NCBI RefSeq assembly: GCF_008831285.2
Contig: NC_045139.1
Span: 3,110,704 to 3,170,703, forward strand
Source: Nymphaea colorata
Lineage: Eukaryota > Streptophyta > Magnoliopsida > Nymphaeales > Nymphaeaceae
Reading direction: 5' to 3'
DNA: 60,000 nt
The notes beneath the pieces are model-generated. The model searched no databases. It was not told the DNA's origin and saw nothing but the letters and a program-made list of their open reading frames with translations. Position 1 is the stretch's first letter; every line of letters begins with the position of its first letter. This document shows positions 35,411 through 49,628 of the stretch, piece after piece. A program made the translations under genes and the position numbers.

Positions 35411-37120
35411 AGAAAGCAGTTTTACTACAACCAGGGGAAGGGAAGAAAGCAATGCATCATGGCAGCTGAGTAGAGGGGTCCAGGAGCCAAAACGCATCGT
35501 GCATGTGCTCATGGCCGCAGTTGCAGTTGCAGGCACAGTGGGGAGTGCACCAAACCCACCAAATAATTGATGCAGACCTTTCAGAATATCGTATGCTTTC
35601 CCACAATCTTATGCCAAGTCCTCTGCGTGCGTGTGTGGATGCACGCACGCATGCTTTTGTGTGTGTGTGAGAGCGAGAGAGAGAGAGAAAGAGAGAGTTC
35701 ACGTTTTCCATCTTGATAATCTTTATAACAATCTAATAATTGAGAGACAAGCTATAAATGTAGAAATGGCAAGTTGCTGTTAGCGGCTGCAACTAATGTC
35801 GACCAATAATAACTCTTACAGTAGAAGATACCATACATATATATATATATATATAAAGAGAGAGAACGAAAGAAATGAGAGGAAGAGAGAGAAACAAGAA
35901 TCGGTCAGCTTAGCTTTGACAACCTCACCTTTAATCTCAAACTCAATCAAGACAGCACCTTTCAAGATTTGTTGCACTAGAGAGAGAGTGGGAGTGTGAT
36001 TATCCAAGTCTTCCTATGTTGGCAATCTCTATAAAATGATACGCAAGATTTAAATGCAAAAACGGCCTTGGAATCCCAAAGAATGTACAACATCTGCAAA
36101 TCGTTTAAGATCAGTAGCTCCATGTGATTAGAGAGAGAGAGAGAGAGAGAGAGATATTAATCATCTTTTTCATTTTGGCAAGCACTGTCATACAATAGTT
36201 GACAGACAGCATTTTACGGTGGAGAAGAGGCGCGGAGGCAGGCGGGTCTCCTCGGGCTTCTCATTCTTTGACACGTTAACTTGATGTTGAAACTTCCGTA
36301 CTTAGGTTCAATGATATGAGATAGCTCTACAATATGAGGTCACTATGATAGGTTCAATGATATGAGATAGCTCTACAATATGAGGTCACTGCTTCAAGCA
36401 TGTTCAATAGAAAATTTGTTAATTATATATTGAGTAGTTTATGAAAACAATGATAGCCTTGTGTAACTAAAAATGACAGCGAGGTTCAAGCATAAGCCAA
36501 CTCGAACGAGGGTCTAGGGTTGGGCCGACCCAGTGCTGGTTAAAGCCGGGCTCAAGTAGGCTCAAAGTCCTTGTCAGCAGCCTGAGCCCAAGCTGCTTAG
36601 CTATCGGGTTAAGGTTGACTGTATGAGGTACCCCGTTTGATGTTTATCTTTATTTAAAACATTTCATATTTATGTTTTAATATTTCAAAAACCCTTAACA
36701 ATATGTCAAGAGTTTTTAAGGGAGTCATAAGTGATCTGCCAAGTGTTTCCAAACGAGTCAGCTGCCAACGTCATGCATATATATATATATATATATATAT
36801 ATAGATGTGTTTTAAACATACATGGGCGTGACTCGGGCCAGCCGGCATGGTGAGGATATTTATTGGACCAGGATGTCAAACTGCAAACCATTTAATCTTA
36901 TATTTTTACTTGATTTTTTTGGCATATGATCATTTTATTGCGATCATCAACAAAGTAAAACAAAAAGTTAATTTTAGTAAAAGATGAAATGGTTGCATTT
37001 GGATGACCCCTTGAGAAACTAGGTTTTCTGACCTAGTTTTGAGAAAACCTATTTTTTAATGAGTTAGGCAAACCAGGTTTACATATATATATATATGCAC
37101 ATATATATATGTGTGTGTGT
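35411..37120. other. Intergenic with diverged relatives of the 37-43 kb repeat
   Basis: No gene is seen. Two stretches (about 35710-35800 and 36020-36130) share words with the tandem units downstream: AATCTAATAATT-AGAGACAAG, then GAATGTACAACATCTG and GATCAGTAG. This suggests the array once extended further left and has decayed. Several GA microsatellites and a GGGCTCAAG-rich stretch near 36530-36600 are also present. Confidence 0.45.
36304..36390. repeat. 41-bp perfect direct repeat, period 46
   Basis: AGGTTCAATGATATGAGATA and the next 21 bases occur at 36304-36344 and again at 36350-36390, with ATGAT between. There is no mismatch. Confidence 0.95.
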
Positions 37121-38104
37121 TCATTGGCATATGACACTAGCAATCAGCTTACTTAAAAACTTTGGTGCATGTCTGATAAGTCTTTTTAATTTCTTTTTTG
37201 GACACCGATTGCACCCTTAAAAACTGTTCATATGTTGCCGACAAAATTCTTAGAAGATATCAGCACATCGCTAAAAGTTTTTGAGATATTAAAATATAAA
37301 TATTAAAGGTTTCAAAATATGAGTGGACATGGAACTGGGTACCCAATGGATATAAAGTCGATGGTGAGTCCTGACCCAATAAGTAAGCAGGCCGAGCTTG
37401 GGCCGCAGATTGACAAAGGGTTCGAGCCGAGACCAGCCAGAACCGGACTTTGGATGTGTGACAACTTCCGTTTGCAGTTAAAGTTAAATGCCACTTCAAT
37501 GGGATTCTTTGTCCACTCCAAAACTCTGGAAGAAAACGTATTGAGTCCTGTGACTTGAGCCACCCATAGCAGTGAGATATCTGAGAAAACATTACATATA
37601 CACAAGATGGTGGTCATTTCTTCAGCAAATTGAGACTTGAAGGATCTCTTTCTCTAGTGATGGCCTAATTCCTTCACCGTCACCATTCTCACTTCCAAAT
37701 ACACAAAAAACATCTTGCTTTATGTATCTAACAGACATTTCTCCCACTTTATCTTGCTTTATGTATCTCTTGCCATTCGAAGATTATAAGCATAATTTTT
37801 CACAAATCAAACCACCTGAATCGACGGAAAACAGATGCATAAATTGGATTCTGTGAAGTTTTTCAAATTAATGACCTTAGTTTCTTTCAACTTATAAATT
37901 TAAACTAGACTTCAGTTTTCCATGATTTTTCTCATCCCCATACGTTCATATATTGTGCATTCACGAATAGATTTGTGGACGAAAAACAAAACAGGTGTCT
38001 TGCACATTTAGGAGGCATGATCTAAGAATCTGATTTAGTTTTGGCAATTTCTATGATAATCTAATAATTAACAGACAAGATTTAATTACTGCATTATGTT
38101 CATC

Positions 38105-38269
38105 GGCACCGGGGGGTGCAGGGAAAAAAAAATTATATTGAAAAAATCAAAATTTTTTTGTTTTGCTCGATCTGTCGCTCATCTTGGCCCGACCTATCGC
38201 TCCTCTTGGCCCGACCTGCGGACGGTTTGGCCCGCTCCTAAAAAAAATCTTGGCTACGCCCCTGGTGCC
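38105..38269. mobile_element. Short TIR element inserted in unit A
   Basis: The ends GGCACCGGGGGG and CCCCTGGTGCC are inverted repeats of about 11 bp. Units B (near 40151) and C (near 42152 and 42459) have the unoccupied sequence TCGGCGCCAACC or TCCGCGCCAACC at the same place. So about 160 bp were added to A, or removed from the others. The inside has repeated TTGGCCCGACCT words. No clear target duplication is visible, which is odd for a standard MITE. Confidence 0.55.
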
Positions 38270-38521
38270 AACCATAAAATGTACAACATCTGGAACCATT
38301 GTCGATCAGTAGTAGTTCTTCAGTAACAAACGCTTGTTTAATATGGCGATCTAGAGAAAGAATTGGTTCATCTAATAATGGAAGACAAACTGACAGGCAT
38401 ACAGTCATCTTCTTGTATGCTCTTCAACCGAATTACAAATTGCTGCAGCTTTTGCACCACGGTCCAAATTGATGTGTGTCTGTGTGTGTGTGTGAAAGAG
38501 AGAGAGAGATTACAAGCTCTA

Positions 38522-38755
<234 letters not shown>

Positions 38756-38954
38756 TCACACATGTAAATTAATTTGTTAATCAAGACAGGATGATTGCTC
38801 ATAGTATGATTTACAACCAAGGTTGTTGAAATATGTATAATAAATAACCCAAGTAAATAAACAGTTGCCTTTTCCTCAAGAGGACGTCGTGGGTGAAAAA
38901 AGAAACCCCAGCAGATTATTGAAAGAAAACTAAGTTTTGAAATAAATGGCTTTC

Positions 38955-39053
38955 GAAAAGCTCAGTTTGGAGGTGGTCTAAACACCCTCAAAACAACGTT
39001 TGGGAAGCAAAACGTCATTTTTGAGGGCGTATCCAAACGCACCCTAAGTTGTT
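38955..39053. mobile_element. Foldback MITE-like hairpin in unit A
   Basis: ACACCCTCAAAACAACGTTT and AAACGTCATTTTTGAGGGCG form an imperfect hairpin of about 20 bp around GGGAAGCA. Flanking GGTGGTCTAAAC and CCAAACGCACCC extend the inverted symmetry. Unit B retains only one arm (about 40795-40840). Confidence 0.5.
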
Positions 39054-39400
39054 TTATGGATTTCACATGGCAATTTTCCATATCAATTATTCATCCAACA
39101 TTATCTCCATACGAAACATAAAGTGGTAGCTACTTTCAAATCCACATTTTATATATGTAATGTAATGTAAGGTTTCAAATTTATGTTTTTGTGATGTTTT
39201 GTATGTTTATTTCTTTCACAATGAAGGGTTTGCATTAAGGGTGGGCAACGCACTCATGGGTAGTTAGTAGTTAGGTACCTGGCCCATGATCGACCAGGCT
39301 TGAGTTGGTTCTTTTTAACTCTTAGGTCGGCCTGATTTAAAAAATTGATCGGGCTGGGCTGCCCCTAGTCGTCTATTGGGGCCCGACTATATATATATAT

Positions 39401-41120
<1,720 letters not shown>

Positions 41121-42670
41121 GACACTAGCAACCATCTTTTTTACTTAAAAACTTTTGGTGTATCTCGGATAACTCTGTTCATATGTTGTGTATGACATTC
41201 TTAGAATATCTCAGCACGTCGCTAAAAGTTTTTGAGATATTCAAATATAAATATTAAAGGTTTCACATATGAGTGGACATGGAACTGAGCACCCAACGGA
41301 TATAAAGTTGATGGTCAGTCTTGACCCGATAAGTGGCTTGGGGTACCCATTGACAACTTGACCCGATAAGTAAGCACGCCGGGCTTGGGCTGCCGATTGA
41401 CAAAGTCTTCGGGCCGGGCCAGCTAGAACCGGACTTTGAATGTGTGACAACCTCCGTTTGCAGTTAAAGTTAAATGCCACTTGAATCAGATTCTTTGTCC
41501 ACTCCAAAACTCTGGAATATAAGGTATTAAATCCTCCAGAAGCACCGGTGACTTGAGCCACCGCCATTGCATTGAAATCTCTGCGACAACATTACATATA
41601 CACAAGATGGTGGTCATTTCTTCAGCAAATTTACAATTAAAGGGTGTCTCTCTCTCTCTAGTGGTGGCTTAATTCCTTCTCCGTTACCATTCTCGCTTCC
41701 AAATACACAAAAACATCTTTGCTTTACGCATCTAACAGACATGTCTCCCACTTTATCTTGCTTTATGTATCTCCTGCCATTGGAAGATTGTAAGCATAAC
41801 TTTTCACTAATCAAACCATCTGAATCGCCGCAAAATGTCCAATTAAATCCTGTGAGTGAAAAAGAAATTCACGGAAACCAGATGCATAAATTGGATTCTG
41901 TGAAGTTTTTCAAATTAATGATCTTAGTTTCTTTCAATTTATAAATTCAAGCTAGACTTCAGTTTTCAATGATTTTTTCTCATCCTCATACGTTCATATA
42001 TTGTGCATTCACGATTAGATTTGTGGACGAAAAACAAAACAGGTGTCTTGCACATTTGAGAGGCATGATCTAAGAATCTGATTTAGTTTTGGCAATTTCT
42101 ATGGTAATCTAATAATTAACAGACAAGATTTAATTATTGCATTATGTTCATCCGCGCCAACCATAGAATGTTCAACATCTGGAACAATTAACAGAATCTG
42201 ATTCTGTGAAGTTTTTCAAATTAATGATCTTAGTTTCTTTCAATTTATAAATTCAAGCTAGACTTCAGTTTTCAATGATTTTTCTCATCCTCATACGTTC
42301 ATATATTGTGCATTCACGATTAGATTTGTGGACGAAAAACAAAACAGGTGTCTTGCACATTTGAGAGGCATGATCTAAGAATCTGATTTAGTTTTTGGCA
42401 ATTTCTATGGTAATCCAAAAATTAACAGACAAGATTTAATTATTGCATTATGTTCATCCGCGCCAACCATAGAATGTTCAACATCTGGAACCATTGTCGA
42501 TCAGTAGTATTTCTTCAGTAACAAATGCCTGTTTAATATTGACATCTAGAGAGAGAAAGTGGTTCATCTAATAATGGAAAGACAAACTGACAGGCATACT
42601 GTCAGTTTCCTGTATGCTCTCCAACCGAATAACAAAATGCTGCATCCTTTGCACCACGGTCCAAATTAAT

Positions 42671-42715
<45 letters not shown>
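41121..42715. repeat. Tandem array unit C (about 1.6 kb)
   Basis: This third copy starts GACACTAGCAACCATC and is the most diverged at its beginning. It retains the GAACTGAGCACCC segment (41281-41590) and an internal duplication (41894-42492). It ends in a GT/GA microsatellite (42670-42716) at the place where units A and B continue. Following sequence includes the plastid-derived fragment. Confidence 0.8.
41894..42492. repeat. About 306-bp duplication inside unit C
   Basis: GATTCTGTGAAGTTTTTCAA and the next 280 bp or so occur at 41894 and again at 42200, nearly identical. The shared C-specific variants show that it arose after unit C separated from A and B. Confidence 0.93.
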
Positions 42716-42717
<2 letters not shown>

Positions 42718-42900
42718 GAAGGTTCAGTCGTTCATCTTGCGATCTACGTTATTTAGTATCTTACAGACAAGTTCAACGGCACAAGCCAGCCATAAAATTT
42801 GAACTCAGCCAAATGAAGTCTCTCAGATGTCCAAAACCAATGTGTCGGTCTCTTTCTCTAAAAATAAGATGAACCTACGTTTCATCTGAGACATGATAAG

Positions 42901-43092
42901 CAGTCGTAACGGTTCTAAGGTAAAGAAATTCCTTGTTGGTTGAATTCCGACCGGCATGAAAGGCATAATGATTTGGGCACCATAAAAGAGAGACTCGAAG
43001 AAATGAACGTGTTTGAAGATGCGGACCATGCAGATGAACTACATCTGGATAGAGAGACCCTATGAAGCTTTACTGTTCCTGGAATTGGCTTA
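42901..43092 (+). pseudogene. Nuclear plastid insertion: fragment of plastid 23S rRNA
   Basis: The text follows plastid/bacterial-type large-subunit rRNA (domains IV-V region). It reads CGTAACGGTTCTAAGGTA, AAATTCCTTGTTGG, TTCCGACCGGCATGAAAGGC, GATTTGGGCAC, GAAGATGCGGAC and then GACCCTATGAAGCTTTACTG, in the correct order and spacing. It differs from the functional rRNA by a deletion after CGTAAC, loss of several bases, and many C-to-T or G-to-A changes, often at former CG sites (GGCGTAACG to GGCATAATG). Such changes are expected for methylated nuclear DNA. It is only about 190 bp long, so it cannot act as rRNA. Eukaryotic nuclear 25S rRNA or mitochondrial rRNA would differ more in the TTCCGACC-GGC section, so plastid origin is favoured. 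Confidence 0.88.
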
Positions 43093-44326
43093 AGCCACAG
43101 TTTAGATGTTGGATTTCAATAACATAATTAACAGATTACAAGCTTTACATTATGCAATTTTTTTTACACCTGCAAGAACTTGTCACACAACTAAAAGATT
43201 CATACATTGTCCTTCAGTATTCTATATCGTTTTGTGTTTAATGTTACTACACAGGATGATAATGTATGTGTTACATTATGCATGTATTTTGATATTAATT
43301 GAAAGATCTGTAATACTAAATCCGATGAACGCTTACCAAACGTTCTTAAAAAATGACCCAATCGTGCTTAGGACTTCTGATGTGTTAATGAACAAGTTCT
43401 CGTCCTCAAGTTGATCAAGCCTGAGCAAGAGGATCTCAACTTGATCCACTCATTTATTAGCCCAGACTGGCAACCTGTTACAGTTCCATAATTGGCGTGG
43501 CTCGAATTATTAATATAGTGTCAAACATTCTGGAATTCAATGTTTAGAAGGGCAATCAATTGAAGGCCAAGAGAATTTTCACTGTTGGTGAAGCTTGACT
43601 TGACCTTTTAAAAGGATTAAAATTGACAACCCACATCTTTTGAAGGAATCGACAAATGAGAAAAGATTTGCCGGAGAGTGTTAAGTGTGTGCATTCATGT
43701 GTGTATGTGGGTATATATATATATATAGAGAGAGAGAGAAAGAGGGAGAGGGAAACTGCAACAATGGCATTCTTAAGGAGGCACTCCTGACCTAAACTGA
43801 TATCCATATTGATGCCTTAATACACTCTAAACCGTGCTCATTTGTCAAATTGTCCAAGCAATCCGGCAGATAATATAATGGCGTCAGATTAAACTCAATA
43901 AACGAACCCAATTAGGCAGAGACATATCTCGATATTCTTTTCACAAGTAGAGCCCTTCTCTATTACATTGTTTTAGTATAAAATATACATCATGAAACCC
44001 AGAACCACGTGCATGGCAGGTCCGCATTTATGGACCTCCACAGTACAATTATCACTCATCATGCATCATGTGCATGGGGCCATCCGACCTGATCATGGAA
44101 ACGTGGCATAGTACATCTACACACGCTTCGGGAGCCTACTATATCAAACGATGGGCATGGTGTGGCCTTTACCATCAGAACATGCCATCCCTACAACTTA
44201 ATTAAAAACGCCCGGTGACATTCTGAAATTTACAGAGTAAAACAGCAGGAAAAGCTACGTATTGCCAAATGGGACTTCGCCCCACATGGATATACATGAA
44301 ATCTCAAGAAAACTAAGCAGGTAAAC
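43093..44326. other. Intergenic, no gene seen
   Basis: The first 60 bp (GATTACAAGCTTTACATTA) resemble the GATTACAAGCTCTACATTA words of the upstream array, so the plastid fragment may have landed inside unit C. A TA/GA microsatellite lies at about 43713-43750. The last 200-300 bp are probably the 3' untranslated region of the membrane protein gene on the minus strand. Confidence 0.45.
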
Positions 44327-46097
44327 CTATGGCTCCATTTTATCATTTGTGTGGTTGGTCGTTACCTTAACCACTGGTGTGTGAACGAACTCTTCCTCCC
44401 TTCGGGGGCGGTTCGCATATAGAATCCAGAGAACCAGACACAGTAGAACGCCGACAGAGATTAGCACCAGCCCGGCGATCACCAGCTTCAGGCGCCGCTC
44501 GAGACGAGGGCAGTACGATGTTGTTATGGTGTTGAAAGTATCTCTAACAAAATTACAGTTCTGTAGGTTGAGGAGGAATGGAGTGTAGTGATATAATGCG
44601 TAGCTCACGTTTACAGCAGTCACCAGCTGCTGATATGCGTCCGGAGTCACCCTCCCTGGGCTGATACAGACATCCTGAGAAGAAACCAGGCATATGTAGT
44701 TCTGCCAAACCTGAACAAAGAAAAAGACAGGAGCATAAGCAAGTCGGCATGGTATCGAGTGCACACATAATTGGATACTTGGTCATCCTGCAAAATCTGA
44801 TGTATTACGAGTTGATTATATATGGTCCATGCACATCGAAAAACACATCAAATGTTCAGCACAAGCAATTCTGACGAGCGTTCTGTTCAACCATGTCAGA
44901 CATGGGTTTGGTCTGACCAGGCACAAACTCAGAAAGCCAGAGTACCAGGCTTATTGCTAGGAGCCTCATGAATTATACCCGTCTCATTCCTCAAGTGTGA
45001 TAAGCCCGTCTCATTCCTCAAGTGTGATAAGCCTAAAGTAGATATCAATCAAATCCAAGACTGAACATTTGATCCATGCAGCAAGTGGCATCTTACCTGT
45101 GAGGCATTGAAGAATGAAACTTCTTCCGGAAGACATTGGCGGTCACGCAGCTGTGAGTCAAAGGGTGAACACAAAGAGGGCATTGGCGGGCCAGACTGGT
45201 TGATATAGTGAGCATGGTGTGGGGACGGGTTTGAATTTGCACTCGTGTTGATAGCTGTATTTACAACATTTACAATTCCGTTAATGACTTCCTTGCTCTG
45301 GTAAAGTGTTCGATTCGTGGTCCTTTCATCGACGCATGGAAGAATGTTGCTAAGAGCACTCTCAGCTTGGGCATTGTCGACCCATTCTTTCATTGAAACA
45401 CAGGTGTCCGTGATAGCACTGCAGAAAAGATATAACCAAAATTTATCTCATGAAACATTTTCTATGAAGAAAAAATGAAAGCCATGCTGGCAAGGTGCTG
45501 AAAACTTGAAGGCATTACAAAACATGCAAAGATGGGAGAACCAAACACAAAAGAGGACACTTGATTTAGTTCGATAGAACCAGTCTTTGATAGCATTGGA
45601 ACAAAGACATCCAAAAATCATCAGACTTTTGAATATTTTCTATGAAGAAAAATGAAAGCTGTGCCAGAAAGATGCCAAAACTGCAACAGCATTCCAAAAC
45701 ATGCAAATATTGGAGAAAAGAAACAAACAGAGAACACTTTTAGTTGGATAGAATAACCTATCAAATGGTTTAGAATTTAGATTGATGGTGTTACATGATG
45801 CATGAAAAGATAAGAGTCTGATCTACCTCGAGCAACAAGATGCACCATGAATTGCTCAAAGCACTTCCCTCATTCACTAGAAAATTTTCTGTTTTACATA
45901 TCAAGACCTTTCAGTTATCCATTTATTGTAAACTTTCCACATCAAGCACAATGGTAAATTTTACAAGCAAAGCAAGCTGACAATCATGTCCAAACAAACA
46001 AGTTAAATTTCACCACAAGCATTATTATTCCTCATTTCATGCTTCAAATGAACAGCACTGAGATAAACAGAAATGTTCTTTCATACAAAGCACAGTA

Positions 46098-46147
<50 letters not shown>

Positions 46148-49100
46148 GCACACACATCCCCTTAAGGAGCTATGTGATCATTTCATACTAAGCACCTTCA
46201 GTGTAAACAAAAATCACCACTAGAAACAAGACCACGTGTATGACAATTGCCTTCAGAGACAACAAACAAGTTACTTTTGCTTATTCCATCCACAAGCCAG
46301 GTACACTACGCATTTTAGTTACAAATGGACTAAATAACCAACCAAAAAAGGAAGTAACCAACAAAAAAAAACTCTTACTTGTCAACAATAACAAAAGCTC
46401 CACAAAAAATGAAAGCAAGTGCTACAAGCAGCCAGCCAATCAACACGAATCTGAAAAGGGAAAAGCAAAGAATATAAGAAAATGGTTCGGTGATGACAAC
46501 AAAAATGAATGAAAAAACAGATGGTGAAGAATTATACATGAACATAGCATGCCGGTATCTGAGGATGGAAAGAACTGCAAAACAACCAGTACAAATAAGA
46601 ACAACAATAAGCTATGTGAAAACACAAATAGTTAACAAATCATGGAGAGGCACAAAACTTCCAGTGTATAAACTATCTAACTTCCTAAAGCTCAAAACCT
46701 ATCACATATCCACATCCAACACTGACTAGTTTCAAGGGTCTCCCAAGATGAGTCCTTGCATCCTAAGATGCTATGCTAAAGTGTCCTGGTCCATACTTGT
46801 GGAAAAATAAAATAAAATGTACAATAACATGAAAATGACTACAAAATTTCCTAAAGCATATGTTGAAAATATGCTTAATCTGAAGGATAAGAAGACGGAG
46901 TAGGAACTGTACCCAGAAGAGTACAGTTCATTGTATGTTAAAAGACAATGTATAGTTGTTTTGCCTCTAATGAATCCGACTAAACAGAAAATATTTGTGA
47001 CGGGGAATGCTCTCTGAGAGGTACATACTTAAACCAAGCACAGACAGTAGCAGCATAATTATTGCCATCACGACCAGTGTACATCTCCTGCACCACATAA
47101 CAGAGTCGTATTGGCAATTAATAATAAGCGCAAAATAGAAGCATCTTGAACCTTTATTCAGATACCAATGAACTTATAGAATCTTACACAGCATTGCGAG
47201 CTTTCTGTACTTTGATAGAATTTTCAGCAGTTTTCTCATCAAGCATATCTGCAGAGCTACTCAATTCATTATTCAATTTATCAATTTCACTCAGGTTATC
47301 AGACGGAAGGGAAACTTCCTCCACATTTACAGTCTTTGCAAGGGACAGATATTCTGAGACATTTCTCAAGTTCTGAACAGTGAAGTCTGATTGATTCACA
47401 ACAAATTGTAAGGTACGTGACACCCCTTTATGGAACCCATCTTGTCCAACAGAGAGAAGGATGCACCCAATTCTGTCAAAATTAAGAAAAAAGAATTGGA
47501 ATATAAGTTTAATATACTCCTACGAGTATCAAGAGAGAAACGAAAGCAGCTAAAAATATAAAAAGAATAATCGTGAGATGTTCAAGAGAATTACGTTGCA
47601 ACACAGGTGAAGACAAAAAGCAATGACAAACAAATCCATCCAGCTCTGCAACAATTTTTCCTCCCAAAATCTACCTTCCACTTACAGCCATAAATCATCA
47701 CCAAAGTGAAGCCAAACAAAATGAACCATATTAATCCAACAGCAAACGCTCCAAAACCTGTAAATATAACAGACTGCAAAACCAGCAGTTAGAGGGTATT
47801 ATGAGATCATCTAAATGGTCAATAACACCATATAAATGTTAACATGCAATTTTGAGAACATTTTTAATAAGTTAAAAAAGAAAAGCTTCGGTGGAAACAC
47901 ATAACGCAAGAATGATAGACAACTATCATTATGTAAACACCAGCATCACATCATCAACCAGAAGTACACGATAAGCCCCTTTTCTTTTATTATTCCTTCT
48001 TCTGTCATATGCTTTGTTCTTAAGAGAAAGTCAAATGCCAATTAGCAATTAGTAAACGCATTCACGCACACTGATATGTGTGCAGACACGAGAATTGTCA
48101 TGCCTAAGATATTAAATGAGTAAAGTCAAAGAATAAACAGGAAAAGGCATCATCAACAATGAAAATCTGTTCCCCTGTATAAAAGCGAACAATAATTTCG
48201 ATAAAAATAACCAAATGCCTCATAGTCCGTCCAGAAACTAGAAACTGGTTACAACACCATATTGTATTGGGTACTAGAATATCTATAAGGCGTCTCTGCA
48301 TTCAAGTTTCAGACAATGGATCCACCTGATTAGAATTTTCAAGAAGCATGGTATCCGCAGATGGAACCACAGCTGTGCATTTAAATCAACTCATTATTGG
48401 CTTCAATGTGCATGGTCCCATAGATTCAAGCAGAAAATGTGAAAGATAGCAACAACTTGTATGATCTCCATAGATCCGTCTTTAGAGCTTTCAAACATAT
48501 CAAACAATGGATCTTTATGAAAGTACAAAAACGACTATTAGAAGAATAAAGTACTTACAGCCCAATAGTGCTTGTTGGTAAAATCCCATCCTCCTCGATA
48601 CCGTCTAAGTCCATTAAGTACATCAGGTCGATTAGTTCTATGATCTGCCAGTACAAAAGAGCCATTCGTTTCTGGCTTCCCCTCATTTGTTTGCGCTGTT
48701 GTTGGGTCAAACAGCAGAACTGTAGAAGCTAGAGGTGCCAAACTCTCATTCCCTGAACACAGACTTTCTTGTTTAGACAGAGATCTAAGCCCCACGCAAA
48801 ATACACACACAAAATACACGTACATAGCATATAATGTTTCACATGCCAACAATCGTTCCGATTCGAATCTTAAATCTCGACATGATTATAGAAAATGAAA
48901 ATAAGTGTTGCAAAGAAAAAACAAAGCTAGTTAAGTACACTTGCAGAAAGACGCACACTAAACTTTTTTTTTTTTTTACAAAAAATCAATTTCATCAAGA
49001 AGAGGATGATAATGATCACAGAGGACTGCGGTTTCTGAAGACAAAAAGAAAGAAAAGAAATATATTAGCATCACAATAGGCATGGGAGAACCATAAAGTT

Positions 49101-49628
49101 AAAAATAAAAAAGACTATCCAAAACGTCAGAAGCTCGATAAACTTCTCAATCCCATGAGGGAAATAATAAAGAGAGAACATTGACAGACCATTCGAAGCG
49201 GTTAGTTTTCCATAAAATCAATAAAAGGAAAAGGAAGTAAGAACGAAAGAACGAAAACAACCAGAACAGCAAAAAAGAAACAAACTCGGCTACCAGAATT
49301 ACAAGCACATTGAAGAATGCCTAAACATTATCGCAAATGCGGTGAGAATAACGAACAGAAACAGAAAAATCTATTAAGAATTCTCAACCGGATCCACAAA
49401 AGAAAAGGAAAAAAGAACAGGAACACGTAAAAACGACTAGAAAGTAACAGAAAAAGGCCAAAAAACAAAGAAGCGAACTAAAACAACGATCTTCTCGCTT
49501 CTCTCACCTATAATGAACTTCCTTTCCGAGTCATGAACCTGACGCCGATTAAGACCCGCAGCAGCGTCCGCCAATAGCACCAGAAACAGCAAGAAGAACA
49601 GCGCTAATAGCGCTCTGCTGTTCCACAT
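44327..49628 (-). CDS. Conserved plant multi-pass membrane protein, 8 exons, 539 aa
   Basis: Minus-strand coding exons are 49628-49508, 48752-48559, 47773-47595, 47472-47188, 47087-47025, 46450-46379, 45418-45097 and 44710-44327. They sum to 1620 nt with continuous phase. The product has a signal peptide (MWNSRALLALFFLLFLVLL), an ectodomain with GGWDFTNKHYW, and membrane helices at about 106-133 and 149-173. A long extracellular loop with Leu/Ser/Asp repeats resembling a coiled coil follows (about 175-258). Two further helices lie at about 264-304, then a Cys-containing loop (DTCVSMKEWV at about 309, CVDERTT, CLPEEVSFFNASQ, YICLVSS). A final helix is at about 489-511, and the tail is short and basic/acidic. 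The layout resembles the plant family that includes Arabidopsis At2g12400 (from memory), of similar length. The biochemical role is not known to me, and topology resembles prominin/tweety-like proteins only in outline. The intron 5 donor is GTACCT, in a tandem GTATGT context. Confidence 0.88.
44978..45031. repeat. 27-bp perfect tandem duplication in intron 7
   Basis: CCCGTCTCATTCCTCAAGTG and the next 7 bases occur twice without a gap (44978-45004, 45005-45031). It lies in the intron between coding exons 7 and 8 of the membrane protein gene. Confidence 0.96.
45457..45735. repeat. Diverged about 100-bp direct repeat in intron 6
   Basis: Segments beginning ATTTTCTATGAAGAAAAA-TG at about 45457 and about 45634 align through CAAAACATGCAAA and GAGAA-ACAAA to ACACTT-TTTAGTT. 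The period is about 177 bp, with perhaps one difference per 6-7 bases. Confidence 0.7.
46104..46144. repeat. (CT)n microsatellite in intron 6
   Basis: About 20 CT units on the plus strand, within the membrane protein gene's intron. Confidence 0.95.

Noticed and set aside
42670-42716. Regulatory or satellite DNA at the GT/GA run after unit C
   Set aside because: It is a simple compound microsatellite with no higher-order structure.
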